A DNA stretch of 64,000 bases from Prevotella sp. (lineage in GTDB: Bacteria > Bacteroidota > Bacteroidia > Bacteroidales > Bacteroidaceae). Positions 43,466 through 51,635 of this stretch are shown piece after piece. The stretch is taken from assembly GCA_017469955.1 (NCBI GenBank), contig JAFUFJ010000003.1, positions 1 to 64,000 of the forward strand, read 5' to 3'. How positions within the stretch are numbered: the first letter of the stretch is position 1; every line of letters starts with the position of its first letter. Made by a program: the position numbers and the translations under genes. Under the pieces are notes generated by a model. It did not search any database. It saw nothing but the letters and a program-made list of their open reading frames with translations, and was not told the DNA's origin.

Positions 43466-44401
43466 ATGAAGGCAGGCGATTGGTTCTACTTCTCAAAGTC
43501 TGACCGGCAGGCATTGACGGCATTGCTGGTCGCAGTGGTGGCCGTTGTGGGGCTGCTCAAGCTTGCGGGTGGGGTAGAAGAGGCAACTTCGCTGACCAGG
43601 GAAGATTCGCTTCTCGTCATGAACGAATTTGCTGCCGGCCGTCAGCACGACTCCTTGCCAAGGACTTCTCGGTCTTTTCCTGCCGAATATTATGACCAGG
43701 GAGCACCGCCCGAACCGATACTTTTCGCCTTCGATCCTAACACTGCCGACTCTGTTCAGCTCCTTTCCCTGGGCTTGACGACGTGGCAAGTGCGCAACAT
43801 CTATAAGTATCGCCACCGTGGAGGCATCTACAGGCGGAAGGAAGATTTTGCCCGTCTCTATGGCTTGACGCAGCAGCAATACCGACGGCTCGAGCCGTTC
43901 ATCCGCATCGGCAGCGACTATCAGCCCGCCGAACGGCTGGTGGAAGCGCGGGAACCGGCAGCCGAATCCGAGGCATTGCCACCCGTTTCCGCTCCAAAGA
44001 CCAAGCTCAGCCATGGAGAAACCGTCGACCTCAACACGGCCGACACCGCCCTGCTGCAGCAGATACCTGGCATTGGTTCCTATTATTCGAGGCGGATCGT
44101 CGACTATAGGGAACGGCTTGGAGGCTATTATGACCCACGCCAGCTGCTGGAGATAGACGGCTTTCCCGAGGAGGCTCTTGACTATTGCCGTCTTGACAGC
44201 CCGCCTTTCCGGCGCATCAGCGTCAACAGGATGTCACTCAGTCAGTTGCGTCGCCACCCTTATCTGTCGTTCTATCAGGCCAGAGCCATCACCGACTACC
44301 GGCGCCTGCACGGCGATCTTCGCGATGTAAACCAACTGAGCCTGCTGAAAGACTTCACCGAGCACGACATCCTTCGTCTGCAACCCTATCTTGAATATTA
44401 G
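43466..44401 (+). CDS. helix-hairpin-helix domain protein
   Basis: The protein of 311 residues has a short basic-aromatic N-terminus, one membrane helix (about 15-33) and three helix-hairpin-helix segments of the ComEA/T2SK type: FDPNTADSVQLLSLGL, VDLNTADTALLQQIPGIGSYYS and ISVNRMSLSQLRRHPYLS. Such domains bind DNA non-specifically; with a membrane anchor they occur in competence proteins and in many Bacteroidota of unknown role. It starts two bases after the stop of symporter 2, so the two genes are co-transcribed. Confidence 0.88.
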   Translation: MKAGDWFYFSKSDRQALTALLVAVVAVVGLLKLAGGVEEATSLTREDSLLVMNEFAAGRQHDSLPRTSRSFPAEYYDQGAPPEPILFAFDPNTADSVQLLSLGLTTWQVRNIYKYRHRGGIYRRKEDFARLYGLTQQQYRRLEPFIRIGSDYQPAERLVEAREPAAESEALPPVSAPKTKLSHGETVDLNTADTALLQQIPGIGSYYSRRIVDYRERLGGYYDPRQLLEIDGFPEEALDYCRLDSPPFRRISVNRMSLSQLRRHPYLSFYQARAITDYRRLHGDLRDVNQLSLLKDFTEHDILRLQPYLEY

Positions 44402-44454
44402 CCACTGCGACGGGAACAGCCCAGGAACATCACGGCGATGCCTGCCGGCTTTGC

Positions 44455-44564
44455 TTGAGAAAGCTTAGGATTCTGCCCGAGAAGTCATAGCTTTCTCGCC
44501 AATAAACCTAAGCTTTCTCGCCCACAACCCATAGACTTCTCGACCTGAACCCTTAGCTTTCTCG
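44455..44564. repeat. 22-bp tandem quasi-palindrome element, GAAAG class, five units
   Basis: Units begin at 44455, 44477, 44499, 44521 and 44543. The outer arms are GAGAAAGC and GCTTTCTC. Unit five (TGAACCCTTAGCTTTCTCG) is almost the same as unit five of the 29116 element, and unit two (GAGAAGTCATAGCTTTCTCG) resembles its unit two. It lies 53 bp after the helix-hairpin-helix gene. The remaining part of 44402-44890 is AT-rich with a promoter at 44805. Confidence 0.9.
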
Positions 44565-44804
44565 GGAGGAAGGCTGCCGGAGGTTGCCGGGAATGCTGTG
44601 TACTTAGGATGAAAGTGTTATGCGCAGGTTTTCACTTTTTGTAGGAATTCCGACCAGCAAACTGTTCGTTTCTTGAGAAAATTTTCCGATGAAATGGGCG
44701 TTTTTTGCGCTTTATAAGCAAAATTCTGGTCCGTATGGAAAGCATTCAATACAATTTTACAGATTTTAAATACAAAACTACCTCTGGGAAACCAAGTATT
44801 AGGC

Positions 44805-44812
44805 TACCTTTG
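44805..44812 (+). promoter_or_regulatory. -7 element for the two-domain glycosidase
   Basis: TACCTTTG lies 78 bases before the start codon at 44891. No TTTG was seen at -33. Confidence 0.5.
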
Positions 44813-44890
44813 CAGATAGGAGAAGCGGAGCACGCGGATGACGACTGCGGGCTGCGCAAGCAAGCCAACTGATCGAAGAAAACTAAAAAT

Positions 44891-46735
44891 ATGGAGAACA
44901 TGAGGAAAATGTTATGCATTTTAGCAGGCTTGTTGGTGGTGACGACAGGCTTTGCCAAGCGGAAGCAGTGGACGGAACGACAGGCTTGGAAATGGCAGGA
45001 AAAGGTGGGTGTGATCAAGGGATTCAACGAGCCTGCACCCGCTTATCCCGGACAGTCGCGCCGGGAAATCCTGAAAAAGGCCTCCGAACTGGGGTTCAAC
45101 AGCGTGCGTTTCTGGGTGAAAGGGCGCACCACCAGCGAGCGAGTGGCCTACATTCAGGAGGTGATCGACGACGCTACAGCCTGTGGACTGACCGTCTCGC
45201 CGGTGCTGGCCATACCGAAAGACAGCTACAACAAGGCCCTCCGGCAGAAAGAACCGTTTGCCGTCGACGACTACGAAAGGCAGGTAAGAGACCTTGTAAG
45301 ATCCTTTGCCAACGACAGCCGCATCGTGTTTTGGGACCTTTGGAACGAGCCTCGCTTTGAAGACATGCCAGCCACCTACGAGCAGATGGACATCATCGAG
45401 CAGATGGTACGATGGTGTTGGGACGAAGACTTGTCGCAACCCATCACCTCATCGATCATCTGGGCCACGGTGAACACCGGCAACAAAGCCCTGAAACGCA
45501 CGACAGAGGTAGAGGCCATGATGGACATTCACAACTTCCACTCCTATGACTGCGCCCTGGACTTCGGCCATAACATTCGCGAGATGCTCGACTATATAAA
45601 GGGCATCAGCAACCGTCCTATCGTGGCGACAGAATGTCTGACGCGCACCAATGGCTCGGGCGTGGCACGCACTCTTGACGTCTTTGCACGATATGGGGTG
45701 AACTTCTACATCTGGGGACTCTATGCAAATGACCGTAATTGGGAAGTGAGATGGGGCAGATCTGCCTATGATCCTTATGATGCTATGTTTCATAATGTGC
45801 TCTATAGTGATGGAGATCTCTATGACGCACGTGAGATAGAGCTCATAAGAAACTACCGGTTTACGGCTCCTGACGAGCAGGTTTATCCCGAGTTGGAGGT
45901 GACTGACAGGTGGAATCACGAACGTTCGTGGCGATGGATGGTGGCCGGTCCGCTCATGGGAGTCGACGCTTCGTGCGGAGAATGGATGCAGACAGAGGGC
46001 TGCAACGCCGTGAAAGTGAAGGTGAACTATGCCGAATGGGCCGCAGATCGCGCTGCCTTCTTTGCCGGCTTTGACAGCCTTCTTCAGCAGGCCGACCGCC
46101 ACAACAAGACGGTATTGGTCACGCTGCTTGACGACAACGATGCCCAAAATGAGCCACTGCAGCTTGGAAAATATGTGGGAAGCGTGGTGGGCCGTTACTA
46201 CGCTGACACGCGAATCAAGGCTTGGGACTTATATGACAGGCCGGGACTGCTGACCTCTGACACCGGGAAGCTGACGGAAATCGTGCCGGTAGTGTTCCGA
46301 TATGCCCGCAACCAGTATGCCAATCAGCCGCTGATGATGACGCCTGCTGTGGGAGTAAAGCCCTTCGAGAGCGGGTTTGACCCATGGGAAGCGATGGTGC
46401 ATGGACGTACGGCAGGCTGGGAAAGGCTGCAATATCCCGCAGGAAGCACGCCCGAACTGGTCTACAAGATATGGAGCTTGAGCGATGTTACGGCCTTTTC
46501 CTCCGACATGGCAGTGGCCGAAACGGGCTGGCTTGTGGCCATTTGCTATCGTTTCGGACGTCCGATCTTCTGCACTTCGTGGGACACTTCTTCCTCAGAT
46601 GACATCGGAAAGACGCTCGAGAGGTTTGCCATGTTCCACGTCTTCTGGTTTGCCGACCGCCTGCTACCCGACCGATATTCCACGTTCCGGTTCCGCCAGA
46701 TCAGCACCCAACGGCAGGAAACCGAGGCTATGTAG
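44891..46735 (+). CDS. exported glycosidase with active and degenerate TIM-barrel halves
   Basis: A signal peptide (MRKMLCILAGLLVVTTGFA) precedes a TIM-barrel domain (about 30-330) of the GH5-like clan: FNSVRFWVKG at strand 1, the acid/base E153 in WDLWNEPR and the probable nucleophile E248 in VATECLTR. The second half (about 345-614) looks like a second barrel of the same kind, but its equivalent motif reads WDLYDRPG, with arginine (residue 450) where the acid should be. The exact GH family and substrate are uncertain. Both halves are in one frame of 614 residues and the protein is likely periplasmic or surface-exposed. Confidence 0.78.
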   Translation: MENMRKMLCILAGLLVVTTGFAKRKQWTERQAWKWQEKVGVIKGFNEPAPAYPGQSRREILKKASELGFNSVRFWVKGRTTSERVAYIQEVIDDATACGLTVSPVLAIPKDSYNKALRQKEPFAVDDYERQVRDLVRSFANDSRIVFWDLWNEPRFEDMPATYEQMDIIEQMVRWCWDEDLSQPITSSIIWATVNTGNKALKRTTEVEAMMDIHNFHSYDCALDFGHNIREMLDYIKGISNRPIVATECLTRTNGSGVARTLDVFARYGVNFYIWGLYANDRNWEVRWGRSAYDPYDAMFHNVLYSDGDLYDAREIELIRNYRFTAPDEQVYPELEVTDRWNHERSWRWMVAGPLMGVDASCGEWMQTEGCNAVKVKVNYAEWAADRAAFFAGFDSLLQQADRHNKTVLVTLLDDNDAQNEPLQLGKYVGSVVGRYYADTRIKAWDLYDRPGLLTSDTGKLTEIVPVVFRYARNQYANQPLMMTPAVGVKPFESGFDPWEAMVHGRTAGWERLQYPAGSTPELVYKIWSLSDVTAFSSDMAVAETGWLVAICYRFGRPIFCTSWDTSSSDDIGKTLERFAMFHVFWFADRLLPDRYSTFRFRQISTQRQETEAM

Positions 46736-46747
46736 GCCGCAAAAAGG

Positions 46748-46778
46748 AAATCCCCGGGCAGTGATGTCCGGGGATTTT
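46748..46778. terminator. bidirectional terminator after the two-domain glycosidase
   Basis: AAATCCCCGG pairs with CCGGGGATTT (10 bp, ten-base loop). The plus strand ends in TTTT and the minus strand in a T-rich run. It begins 13 bases after the stop. Confidence 0.8.
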
Positions 46779-46789
46779 CGTGTTCTTGC

Positions 46790-46855
46790 CAGTCGTTTCC
46801 GGCTCTTCTGACAGCCAGAACCGGCCTTTCTCATGAGGGAAAGTGCCTTCAGAGT
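46790..46855. repeat. possible degenerate 22-bp element
   Basis: Three 22-bp positions (46790, 46812, 46834) keep the phase: CTCTTCTGA, CTTTCTCA and CCTTCAGAGT lie at about the same place, with GTTTCC, AGAACC and GGAAAG as left arms. Similarity to the units of the 34545 element (CCGGTTCT) is visible but weak, and chance cannot be excluded. Confidence 0.3.
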
Positions 46856-46879
46856 CGGCAACTGACGGCTGACAGGATG

Positions 46880-46909
46880 AAAAAAGAACCTGTCCTTGCG
46901 AACAGGTTC
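46880..46909 (-). terminator. terminator downstream of tRNA-Pro
   Basis: On the minus strand GAACCTGT pairs with ACAGGTTC around an eight-base loop and is followed by TTTTTT. It would end the tRNA-Pro transcript. Confidence 0.8.
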
Positions 46910-46914
46910 CCTGC

Positions 46915-46932
46915 CTTTTGTCGGGATGAGGC
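46915..46932 (-). repeat. copy of the tRNA-Pro 3' end
   Basis: The sequence TTTTGTCGGGATGAGGCG on the plus strand is repeated at 47004-47021, where it is the 3' end of tRNA-Pro (acceptor strand and part of the T-stem) with its trailer. The copy at 46915 has no tRNA body upstream of it. Both copies are followed on the minus strand by a hairpin. It may be left from a tandem tRNA duplication or be an attachment-site remnant. Confidence 0.6.
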
Positions 46933-46979
46933 GGCCTTTGGCTCAGGACCATACGCTCCCTCTTTCCATGAACACCAAA

Positions 46980-47001
46980 GGCAGAACCTTTCGATTCTGC
47001 C
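46980..47001 (-). terminator. weak hairpin directly after tRNA-Pro
   Basis: GGCAGAA / TTCTGCC with an eight-base loop is followed on the minus strand by only TTT. It is probably a processing or weak termination signal; the stronger terminator is at 46880. Confidence 0.5.
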
Positions 47002-47008
47002 CTTTTTG

Positions 47009-47081
47009 TCGGGATGAGGCGACTCGAACGCCCGACCCCTACGTCCCGAACGTAGTGCGCTACCAACTGCGCTACATCCCG
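47009..47081 (-). tRNA. tRNA-Pro (CGG)
   Basis: The 73-base cloverleaf has the acceptor CGGGATG / CATCCCG, a D-arm GCGC AGTTGGTA GCGC, the anticodon stem CTACG / CGTAG with loop TTCGGGA (anticodon CGG) and a T-arm with TTCGAGT. The CCA end is not encoded. Confidence 0.95.
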
Positions 47082-47114
47082 AATGCTTGTCAGCTGTCGG
47101 CGTGAAAAGCGGTG

Positions 47115-47122
47115 CAAAGTTA
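47115..47122 (-). promoter_or_regulatory. -7 element for tRNA-Pro
   Basis: TAACTTTG on the minus strand, 33 bases before the tRNA 5' end. Confidence 0.55.
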
Positions 47123-47186
47123 CGCCTTTTTTCTGAAACTCGTGCATTTTTGCATGAAAAAATTTGTGAGGTAGACATTTTTCCCT

Positions 47187-47194
47187 TACCTTTG
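47187..47194 (+). promoter_or_regulatory. -7 element for tRNA-Phe
   Basis: TACCTTTG on the plus strand, about 60 bases before the tRNA 5' end. The two tRNA genes are divergent. Confidence 0.55.
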
Positions 47195-47255
47195 CAGTCG
47201 CAAATGCCGGCCGGAAGGTGTGCGGATGGCGCGCAGAAGGGCGGTGTTTCGGCTT

Positions 47256-47328
47256 GGTGCCTTAGCTCAGTTGGTAGAGCATCGGACTGAAAATCCGTGT
47301 GTCCCCGGTTCGATTCCTGGAGGTACCA
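47256..47328 (+). tRNA. tRNA-Phe (GAA)
   Basis: The 73-base cloverleaf has the acceptor GGTGCCT / AGGTACC, a D-arm CTCAGTTGGTAGAG, an anticodon loop CTGAAAA (anticodon GAA) and a T-arm with TTCGATT. The CCA end is not encoded. Confidence 0.96.
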
Positions 47329-47340
47329 CTATGAATTGAC

Positions 47341-47376
47341 GAGCCGTCTGTCCATTTATGCGACAGACGGCTCTTT
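47341..47376 (+). terminator. terminator of tRNA-Phe
   Basis: GAGCCGTCTGTC pairs perfectly with GACAGACGGCTC (12 bp) and is followed by TTTCGTT, 12 bases after the tRNA. Confidence 0.85.
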
Positions 47377-47407
47377 CGTTGATGGGGTTGACGGCTCACG
47401 GATGCCG

Positions 47408-47517
47408 TCGAGAAAGCTAAGGTTTCAGGGGTAGAAGTCTATGGGTTATGGGCGAGAAAGGATAGGTTTCTCGGCAAGAAAGCTAAGACTTCTCAGGCTA
47501 AACCCTAAGCTTTCTCA
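47408..47517. repeat. 22-bp tandem quasi-palindrome element, GAAAG class, five units
   Basis: Units begin at 47408, 47430, 47452, 47474 and 47496. The element opens with GAGAAAGC and closes with GCTTTCTC. Unit three (GAGAAAGGATAGGTTTCTCG) matches unit three of the 41854 element; units four and five match those of the 32716 element. It lies between tRNA-Phe and the first oxidoreductase gene. In the rest of 47377-47866 only the promoter at 47822 was recognised. Confidence 0.88.
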
Positions 47518-47821
47518 ACGTGCAGGCTCAGAAGCCTGTCTGAGAAAGCATGGACCGGCGGTCTGCAAATGCCCGCAGAAAGTCGGTGGAAAGGACGTTT
47601 TTTAGTTTTTTTTATCAGTAGAAATGGCTCGATTTTAATAAAAAAGCCCTAATTTTGCAAAAATGATATCAGGGTGAATTGATAGCCGACAGAGGAAAAA
47701 CTTATACATCGGGAGACGTGAATGGCGGTAATTGTACTGGAAACCAGTTGCTTAGGCAGCCCAGAACAAGAAAACTGCTTATACTTTTTCCAAAAACAAC
47801 TGTCGAAAAAAGGATTATTGT

Positions 47822-47829
47822 TAACTTTG
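47822..47829 (+). promoter_or_regulatory. -7 element for the oxidoreductase operon
   Basis: TAACTTTG lies 37 bases before the start codon at 47867. Confidence 0.6.
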
Positions 47830-47866
47830 CAGTGCAAAGACACAAGGAATTTGTTGAGAAGTAGAA

Positions 47867-48946
47867 ATGAAGATTAACGTAGCAATCATCGGATTCGGAC
47901 GTATGGGACGCTTCTATCTGAAAGAGTTTCAGAAGAGCGAAAGATATACCGTCAGCTACATCTGCGACGTCGATGAAGAGTGTCGGCAGATAGCAAAACA
48001 GCAGGCTCCCGAAGCCCGGATCGTTCAGGATACAGAGGAAATATATGCAGATGCGACGGTAGAAGCCGTGGCCTTATGCGCGTTTGCTGACTTCCGAAAG
48101 GAACAAATCAGACGGGCATTGGAGGCAGGCAAGCACGTGATAGCCGAGAAACCCATCGCCGACACGGTAGAAAACGAATGGGCCACAGTGAGGCTCGCCG
48201 AGCGCAGCGACCGCTTTACAACCGTCAATATGTATCTGCTCAACTCATGGTATCACAACGAGATGAGACGCTTCGTCGAGTCGGGCGAGATAGGCGAACT
48301 GGCCATCATACGCATCTGCCACATGACTCCGGGGCTCGCCCCGGGCGAAGGCCACGAAAGCGAAGGCCCGTGCTTCCACGATTGCGGCATGCATTACGTG
48401 AACCTCGCACGGTGGTATGCCGGAAGCGAATACAAAACATGGCACTCGCAGGGCATCCGCATGTGGAACTATAAAGACCCTTGGTGGCTGCAATGCCACG
48501 GTACATTCCAAAACGGCATCGTCTATGACATCACCCAGGGATTCGTATACGGACAGCTTTCCAAAGACCAGACCCACAACTCTTACGTCGAACTCATCGG
48601 GACAAAGGGCATTTGTCGCATGACACACGACTTTAAGACAGCACATGTGGAACTGAGAGGCGTCAATGAAACACGCATAGAAGAACGGCCTTTCGGAGGA
48701 AAAAACATCGACAGGCTCATCAGCGAAATGGCCGACTCTATACAAACGGGAAGAAGATCAGAAGGAATGCCCACCTTCAGAGACTCGGCAATAGCCTCGG
48801 AAATGGCATGGAAGATGCTCGAAGACGCCTACGAAACCGAGCTGCCGGCTATCGGAAGCGAAGCGACACTCGAAGCCATCAGAGAACGGAGACGAACCAT
48901 GACCAACGGCTATGGGCTGCTTCCACGCAATAACAAGAACGTATGA
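47867..48946 (+). CDS. Gfo/Idh/MocA family oxidoreductase, cytoplasmic
   Basis: The Rossmann fold starts at once (INVAIIGFGRMGRF), with no signal peptide, and the family signature AEKPIAD is at 93-99, with the lysine that takes part in catalysis. The C-terminal alpha/beta domain contains GMHYVNLARWYAG. The 359-residue enzyme would oxidise or reduce a sugar hydroxyl using NAD(P). It is the first of a five-gene set that resembles the 3-keto-glycoside pathway; in that pathway one such enzyme works on the released sugar in the cytoplasm. The next gene starts 37 bp on. Confidence 0.88.
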   Translation: MKINVAIIGFGRMGRFYLKEFQKSERYTVSYICDVDEECRQIAKQQAPEARIVQDTEEIYADATVEAVALCAFADFRKEQIRRALEAGKHVIAEKPIADTVENEWATVRLAERSDRFTTVNMYLLNSWYHNEMRRFVESGEIGELAIIRICHMTPGLAPGEGHESEGPCFHDCGMHYVNLARWYAGSEYKTWHSQGIRMWNYKDPWWLQCHGTFQNGIVYDITQGFVYGQLSKDQTHNSYVELIGTKGICRMTHDFKTAHVELRGVNETRIEERPFGGKNIDRLISEMADSIQTGRRSEGMPTFRDSAIASEMAWKMLEDAYETELPAIGSEATLEAIRERRRTMTNGYGLLPRNNKNV

Positions 48947-48983
48947 TTATTAATATAAACCTTATTTAAAAACCAAAAAAACT

Positions 48984-50462
48984 ATGGCAGAAATTTCAAG
49001 AAGAGACTTTCTCAAGCGAGGAAGTGCAGCCGTGGCAGGAATGATCGTAGCACCTACCATCGTTCCGGCTTCTGTACTTGGCAAAGCAAAGGGCCACAAG
49101 GCTCCAAGTGACAAACTCAATATCCTCGGTATCGGTATCGGAGGACGCGGTGCAGCCGACCTTTCGGAAATGGAAACCGAAAACATTATCGGCCTCTGTG
49201 ACTGTGACTGGCACTATGCAAAGCACATCTTTGAAAAGTATCCTAACGCAAAACGCTACAGTGACTACCGAAAGATGTACGAGGAAATGCTGAACCAGGC
49301 AGATGCAGTTATGGTAGCAACAGCCGACCATACCCATGCCATTATCGCAGCAGAAGCTATCGCAGCTGGCAAACATGCCTATGTAGAGAAACCCATGACC
49401 CTCTATGCTTATGAGAGTCGTTTGCTGACAAAATTGGCCGAAAAGCATAAAGTTGCCACCCAGCAAGGTAACCAAGGTGCATCAGGAGCAGGAACACGCA
49501 AGGCCTTGAACTGGCTCTGGAACGGAGAAATCGGTGAGGTAACACGCATTGAAGCCTTCACAAACCGCCCCATCTGGCCACAAGGAATGTCTGCCCCAAC
49601 TGACAAACCAGCTGTGCCAGAGACAATGAACTGGGACGCATTCATCGGACCAGCCCCCAAAAGAGCATACAATCCCGTCTATACTCCCTGGAACTTCCGC
49701 GGATGGTGGGACTTCGGTTCTGGCGCACTTGGCGACATGGCTAACCATATTTTGCAGGTCGCTTTCAAGGGCTTGAACCTCGGTTATCCGGAAGCAGTCA
49801 TAGGAAGCTCGACCATGTTGATGACCGATGCCTGCCCAACTGCTCAAAAGATCACCTACAGATTCCCCGCCCGTCCTAACCTTCCTAAGTTAGCTTTGCC
49901 ACCATGTGAGCTTACATGGTACGACGGAGGTTTGCGTCCAAATCTGCCATTTAACATACCGGAAGGCAAGAAGTTTGACGGCAATGGTGTCACGGTATTC
50001 TATGGAACGAAGGACATCATGGTCGTCGGAACTTATGGTGAAAACCCATTCCTCGTCAGCGGTCGCGAGCCCATCGTGCCTGAGATAGAGCGCGTAGTCA
50101 AGCTGTCTCACCAGCAAGACTGGATACGTGCTTGTAAGGAAGACGCCGACGTTCGCGTGAAGTCTGCTTCTGACTTCAGCCTTGCAGGTCCGTTGAATGA
50201 AATGATTGTGATGGGTGTTGCTGCCGTTCGTCTGCAGGATCTCGAGCAATGGCTGCACTGGGACGGTAAGAATATGCGCTTCACCAATATACCGAAGGAT
50301 GCCAAGATCCGTGCCGTCATCGAGGATAAGTTCCAGATTCATGACGGTCATCCGACGTTCGACCGCACCTACAGTGAACCAGTTGATGCCAACGAATATG
50401 CCGCAAGCCTGATTAAGCCGGTATATCAGAATGGCTATAAACTGCCTGAACTGCCTCTGTAA
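48984..50462 (+). CDS. Gfo/Idh/MocA family oxidoreductase with Tat signal
   Basis: The N-terminus SRRDFLKRGSAAVAGM (5-20) is a twin-arginine signal, so the folded enzyme with its bound cofactor is probably exported to the periplasm. Then come a Rossmann domain (LNILGIGIGGRGAADL) and the EKP motif at 135-137. The second domain (WNFRGWWDFGSGALGDMANH) is typical for Bacteroidota members acting on glycosides. It would oxidise C3 of a sugar to a 3-keto group, activating the bond for non-hydrolytic cleavage. It has 492 residues and is followed by a structured intergenic element. Confidence 0.88.
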   Translation: MAEISRRDFLKRGSAAVAGMIVAPTIVPASVLGKAKGHKAPSDKLNILGIGIGGRGAADLSEMETENIIGLCDCDWHYAKHIFEKYPNAKRYSDYRKMYEEMLNQADAVMVATADHTHAIIAAEAIAAGKHAYVEKPMTLYAYESRLLTKLAEKHKVATQQGNQGASGAGTRKALNWLWNGEIGEVTRIEAFTNRPIWPQGMSAPTDKPAVPETMNWDAFIGPAPKRAYNPVYTPWNFRGWWDFGSGALGDMANHILQVAFKGLNLGYPEAVIGSSTMLMTDACPTAQKITYRFPARPNLPKLALPPCELTWYDGGLRPNLPFNIPEGKKFDGNGVTVFYGTKDIMVVGTYGENPFLVSGREPIVPEIERVVKLSHQQDWIRACKEDADVRVKSASDFSLAGPLNEMIVMGVAAVRLQDLEQWLHWDGKNMRFTNIPKDAKIRAVIEDKFQIHDGHPTFDRTYSEPVDANEYAASLIKPVYQNGYKLPELPL

Positions 50463-50472
50463 TATTTGAAAG

Positions 50473-50555
50473 ATGAGTTGACAAGCAAGGAGACTGAAGG
50501 GTAAGAGGCTTCGGCTTACGTGCTCACAGCATCTCCCAGTCGCTTGTCAACTCAT
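50473..50555. other. branched stem structure between oxidoreductase and DUF1080 genes
   Basis: A 14-bp perfect outer stem (50473-50486 with 50542-50555) encloses a second stem GGAGA / TCTCC, which in turn encloses two hairpins, GTAAG / CTTAC and TGCT / AGCA. The result is a branched, cloverleaf-like fold of 83 bases starting 10 bases after the stop codon. No T-run follows, so it is not a standard terminator. It could be a stabilising 3' structure, a processing site or a small RNA. The remainder of the 254-bp gap has TATATTTC near 50651 as a weak -7 candidate. Confidence 0.5.
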
Positions 50556-50716
50556 TGGATTATCGGAAGAACGCCAACAAATTATTATCATAACGCGAAA
50601 GGATAAACGGAAGGACCCATAGTATGTATGGGCAGTTCTCTTAGAGATCGTTTATATTTCGAAAAAGTTAGATGATATAAAAGGTAAGATAGAAGACAAT
50701 AGAAAATAACCTGATA

Positions 50717-51526
50717 ATGAAGAAAATCGCATTAGCAATAGCAGCTCTGGCCGTGAGTATGACCATGAGCGCACAGAAAAAGACTTCTGCCGAGCTCTAT
50801 GTCTCGCAGGGTTTCCAAGGTCCTGAGTGCTACGAGAAGGTGACTGTTCCTGTGGACAAGAACGGTTATATGACCATTTTCAACGGCGAGAATTTCGACG
50901 GATGGCGTGGCTATGGCCTTAACAAAGTGCCTTCGAAGTGGGTAGTTGAGGACGGTTGCATCAAGTTTGACAGCCAGAAGAAGGGTCGTGGCGGTGACAT
51001 CATCTTCGCCCACAAGTTCAAGAACTTCGAACTTGAGATGGAATGGAAAGTATCGGAAGGAGCCAACTCCGGCATTTTCTATCTTGCTCAGGAAGTGGCC
51101 CGTGCCGATGGCAGCGGTCTTGAGCCCATCTACATCTCGGCTCCCGAATGCCAAGTGCTTGACAACGAGAACCATCCTGATGCAAAACTCGGTGTAGACG
51201 GCAACAGAAAGTCTACCTCTCTCTACGACATGATTCCTGCAAAACCGCAGAATGCCAAGCCTTTCGGCGAGTGGAACAAGGTGAAGATCCGTGTCAAGGA
51301 CGGCGTTGTCACCCACTATCAGAATGGTGTGCAGGTGTTGCAGTACACTCTTTGGACTCCAGAGTGGATCGAATTGTTGCAGGCAAGCAAGTTCTCAGAG
51401 AAGAATTGGCCTGTAGCTTTCGAGCTGCTTCGGGAGTGTGGCGGACCAGAGCGCGAAGGTCTCATCGGCATGCAAGACCATGGTGACACCGTCTGGTATC
51501 GCAATATCAAGGTAAAGGAATTGTAA
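50717..51526 (+). CDS. DUF1080 (3-keto-glycoside-cleaving) protein 1, exported
   Basis: A signal peptide (MKKIALAIAALAVSMTMSA) precedes a concanavalin-like domain of the DUF1080 family: FNGENFDGWRGYG, FELEMEWKVSEGANSGIFYL and ECQVLDNENHPDAK. Members act on 3-keto-sugars, releasing the aglycone or second sugar after oxidation by a Gfo/Idh/MocA partner. The 269-residue protein is closely related to the next gene, with shared blocks such as SLYDMIPAKPQNAKP. Which of the two is a cleaving enzyme and which a hydratase cannot be decided from sequence. Confidence 0.87.
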   Translation: MKKIALAIAALAVSMTMSAQKKTSAELYVSQGFQGPECYEKVTVPVDKNGYMTIFNGENFDGWRGYGLNKVPSKWVVEDGCIKFDSQKKGRGGDIIFAHKFKNFELEMEWKVSEGANSGIFYLAQEVARADGSGLEPIYISAPECQVLDNENHPDAKLGVDGNRKSTSLYDMIPAKPQNAKPFGEWNKVKIRVKDGVVTHYQNGVQVLQYTLWTPEWIELLQASKFSEKNWPVAFELLRECGGPEREGLIGMQDHGDTVWYRNIKVKEL

Positions 51527-51635
51527 AACCAGTCGGAAAGGCAGCCGGACGACCCCGCAGAAGCCTTGGCATGTCCATGTCTGAGGCAAGCCGTCTCAGC
51601 CGGAAGCCTATCCGTTAATTAACAAGACAGACACA

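Noticed and set aside
46919..46980. A second tRNA next to tRNA-Pro
   Set aside because: Only the 3' end is present; no matching 5' acceptor strand, D-arm or anticodon arm can be drawn.
29116..47517. CRISPR array reading of the 22-bp repeats
   Set aside because: There is no constant repeat alternating with unique spacers; every unit varies within one dyad design, elements have about five units and no cas genes are in the window.
47679..47864. 61-residue open frame before the first oxidoreductase
   Set aside because: It contains the promoter of the oxidoreductase gene and has no recognisable features.
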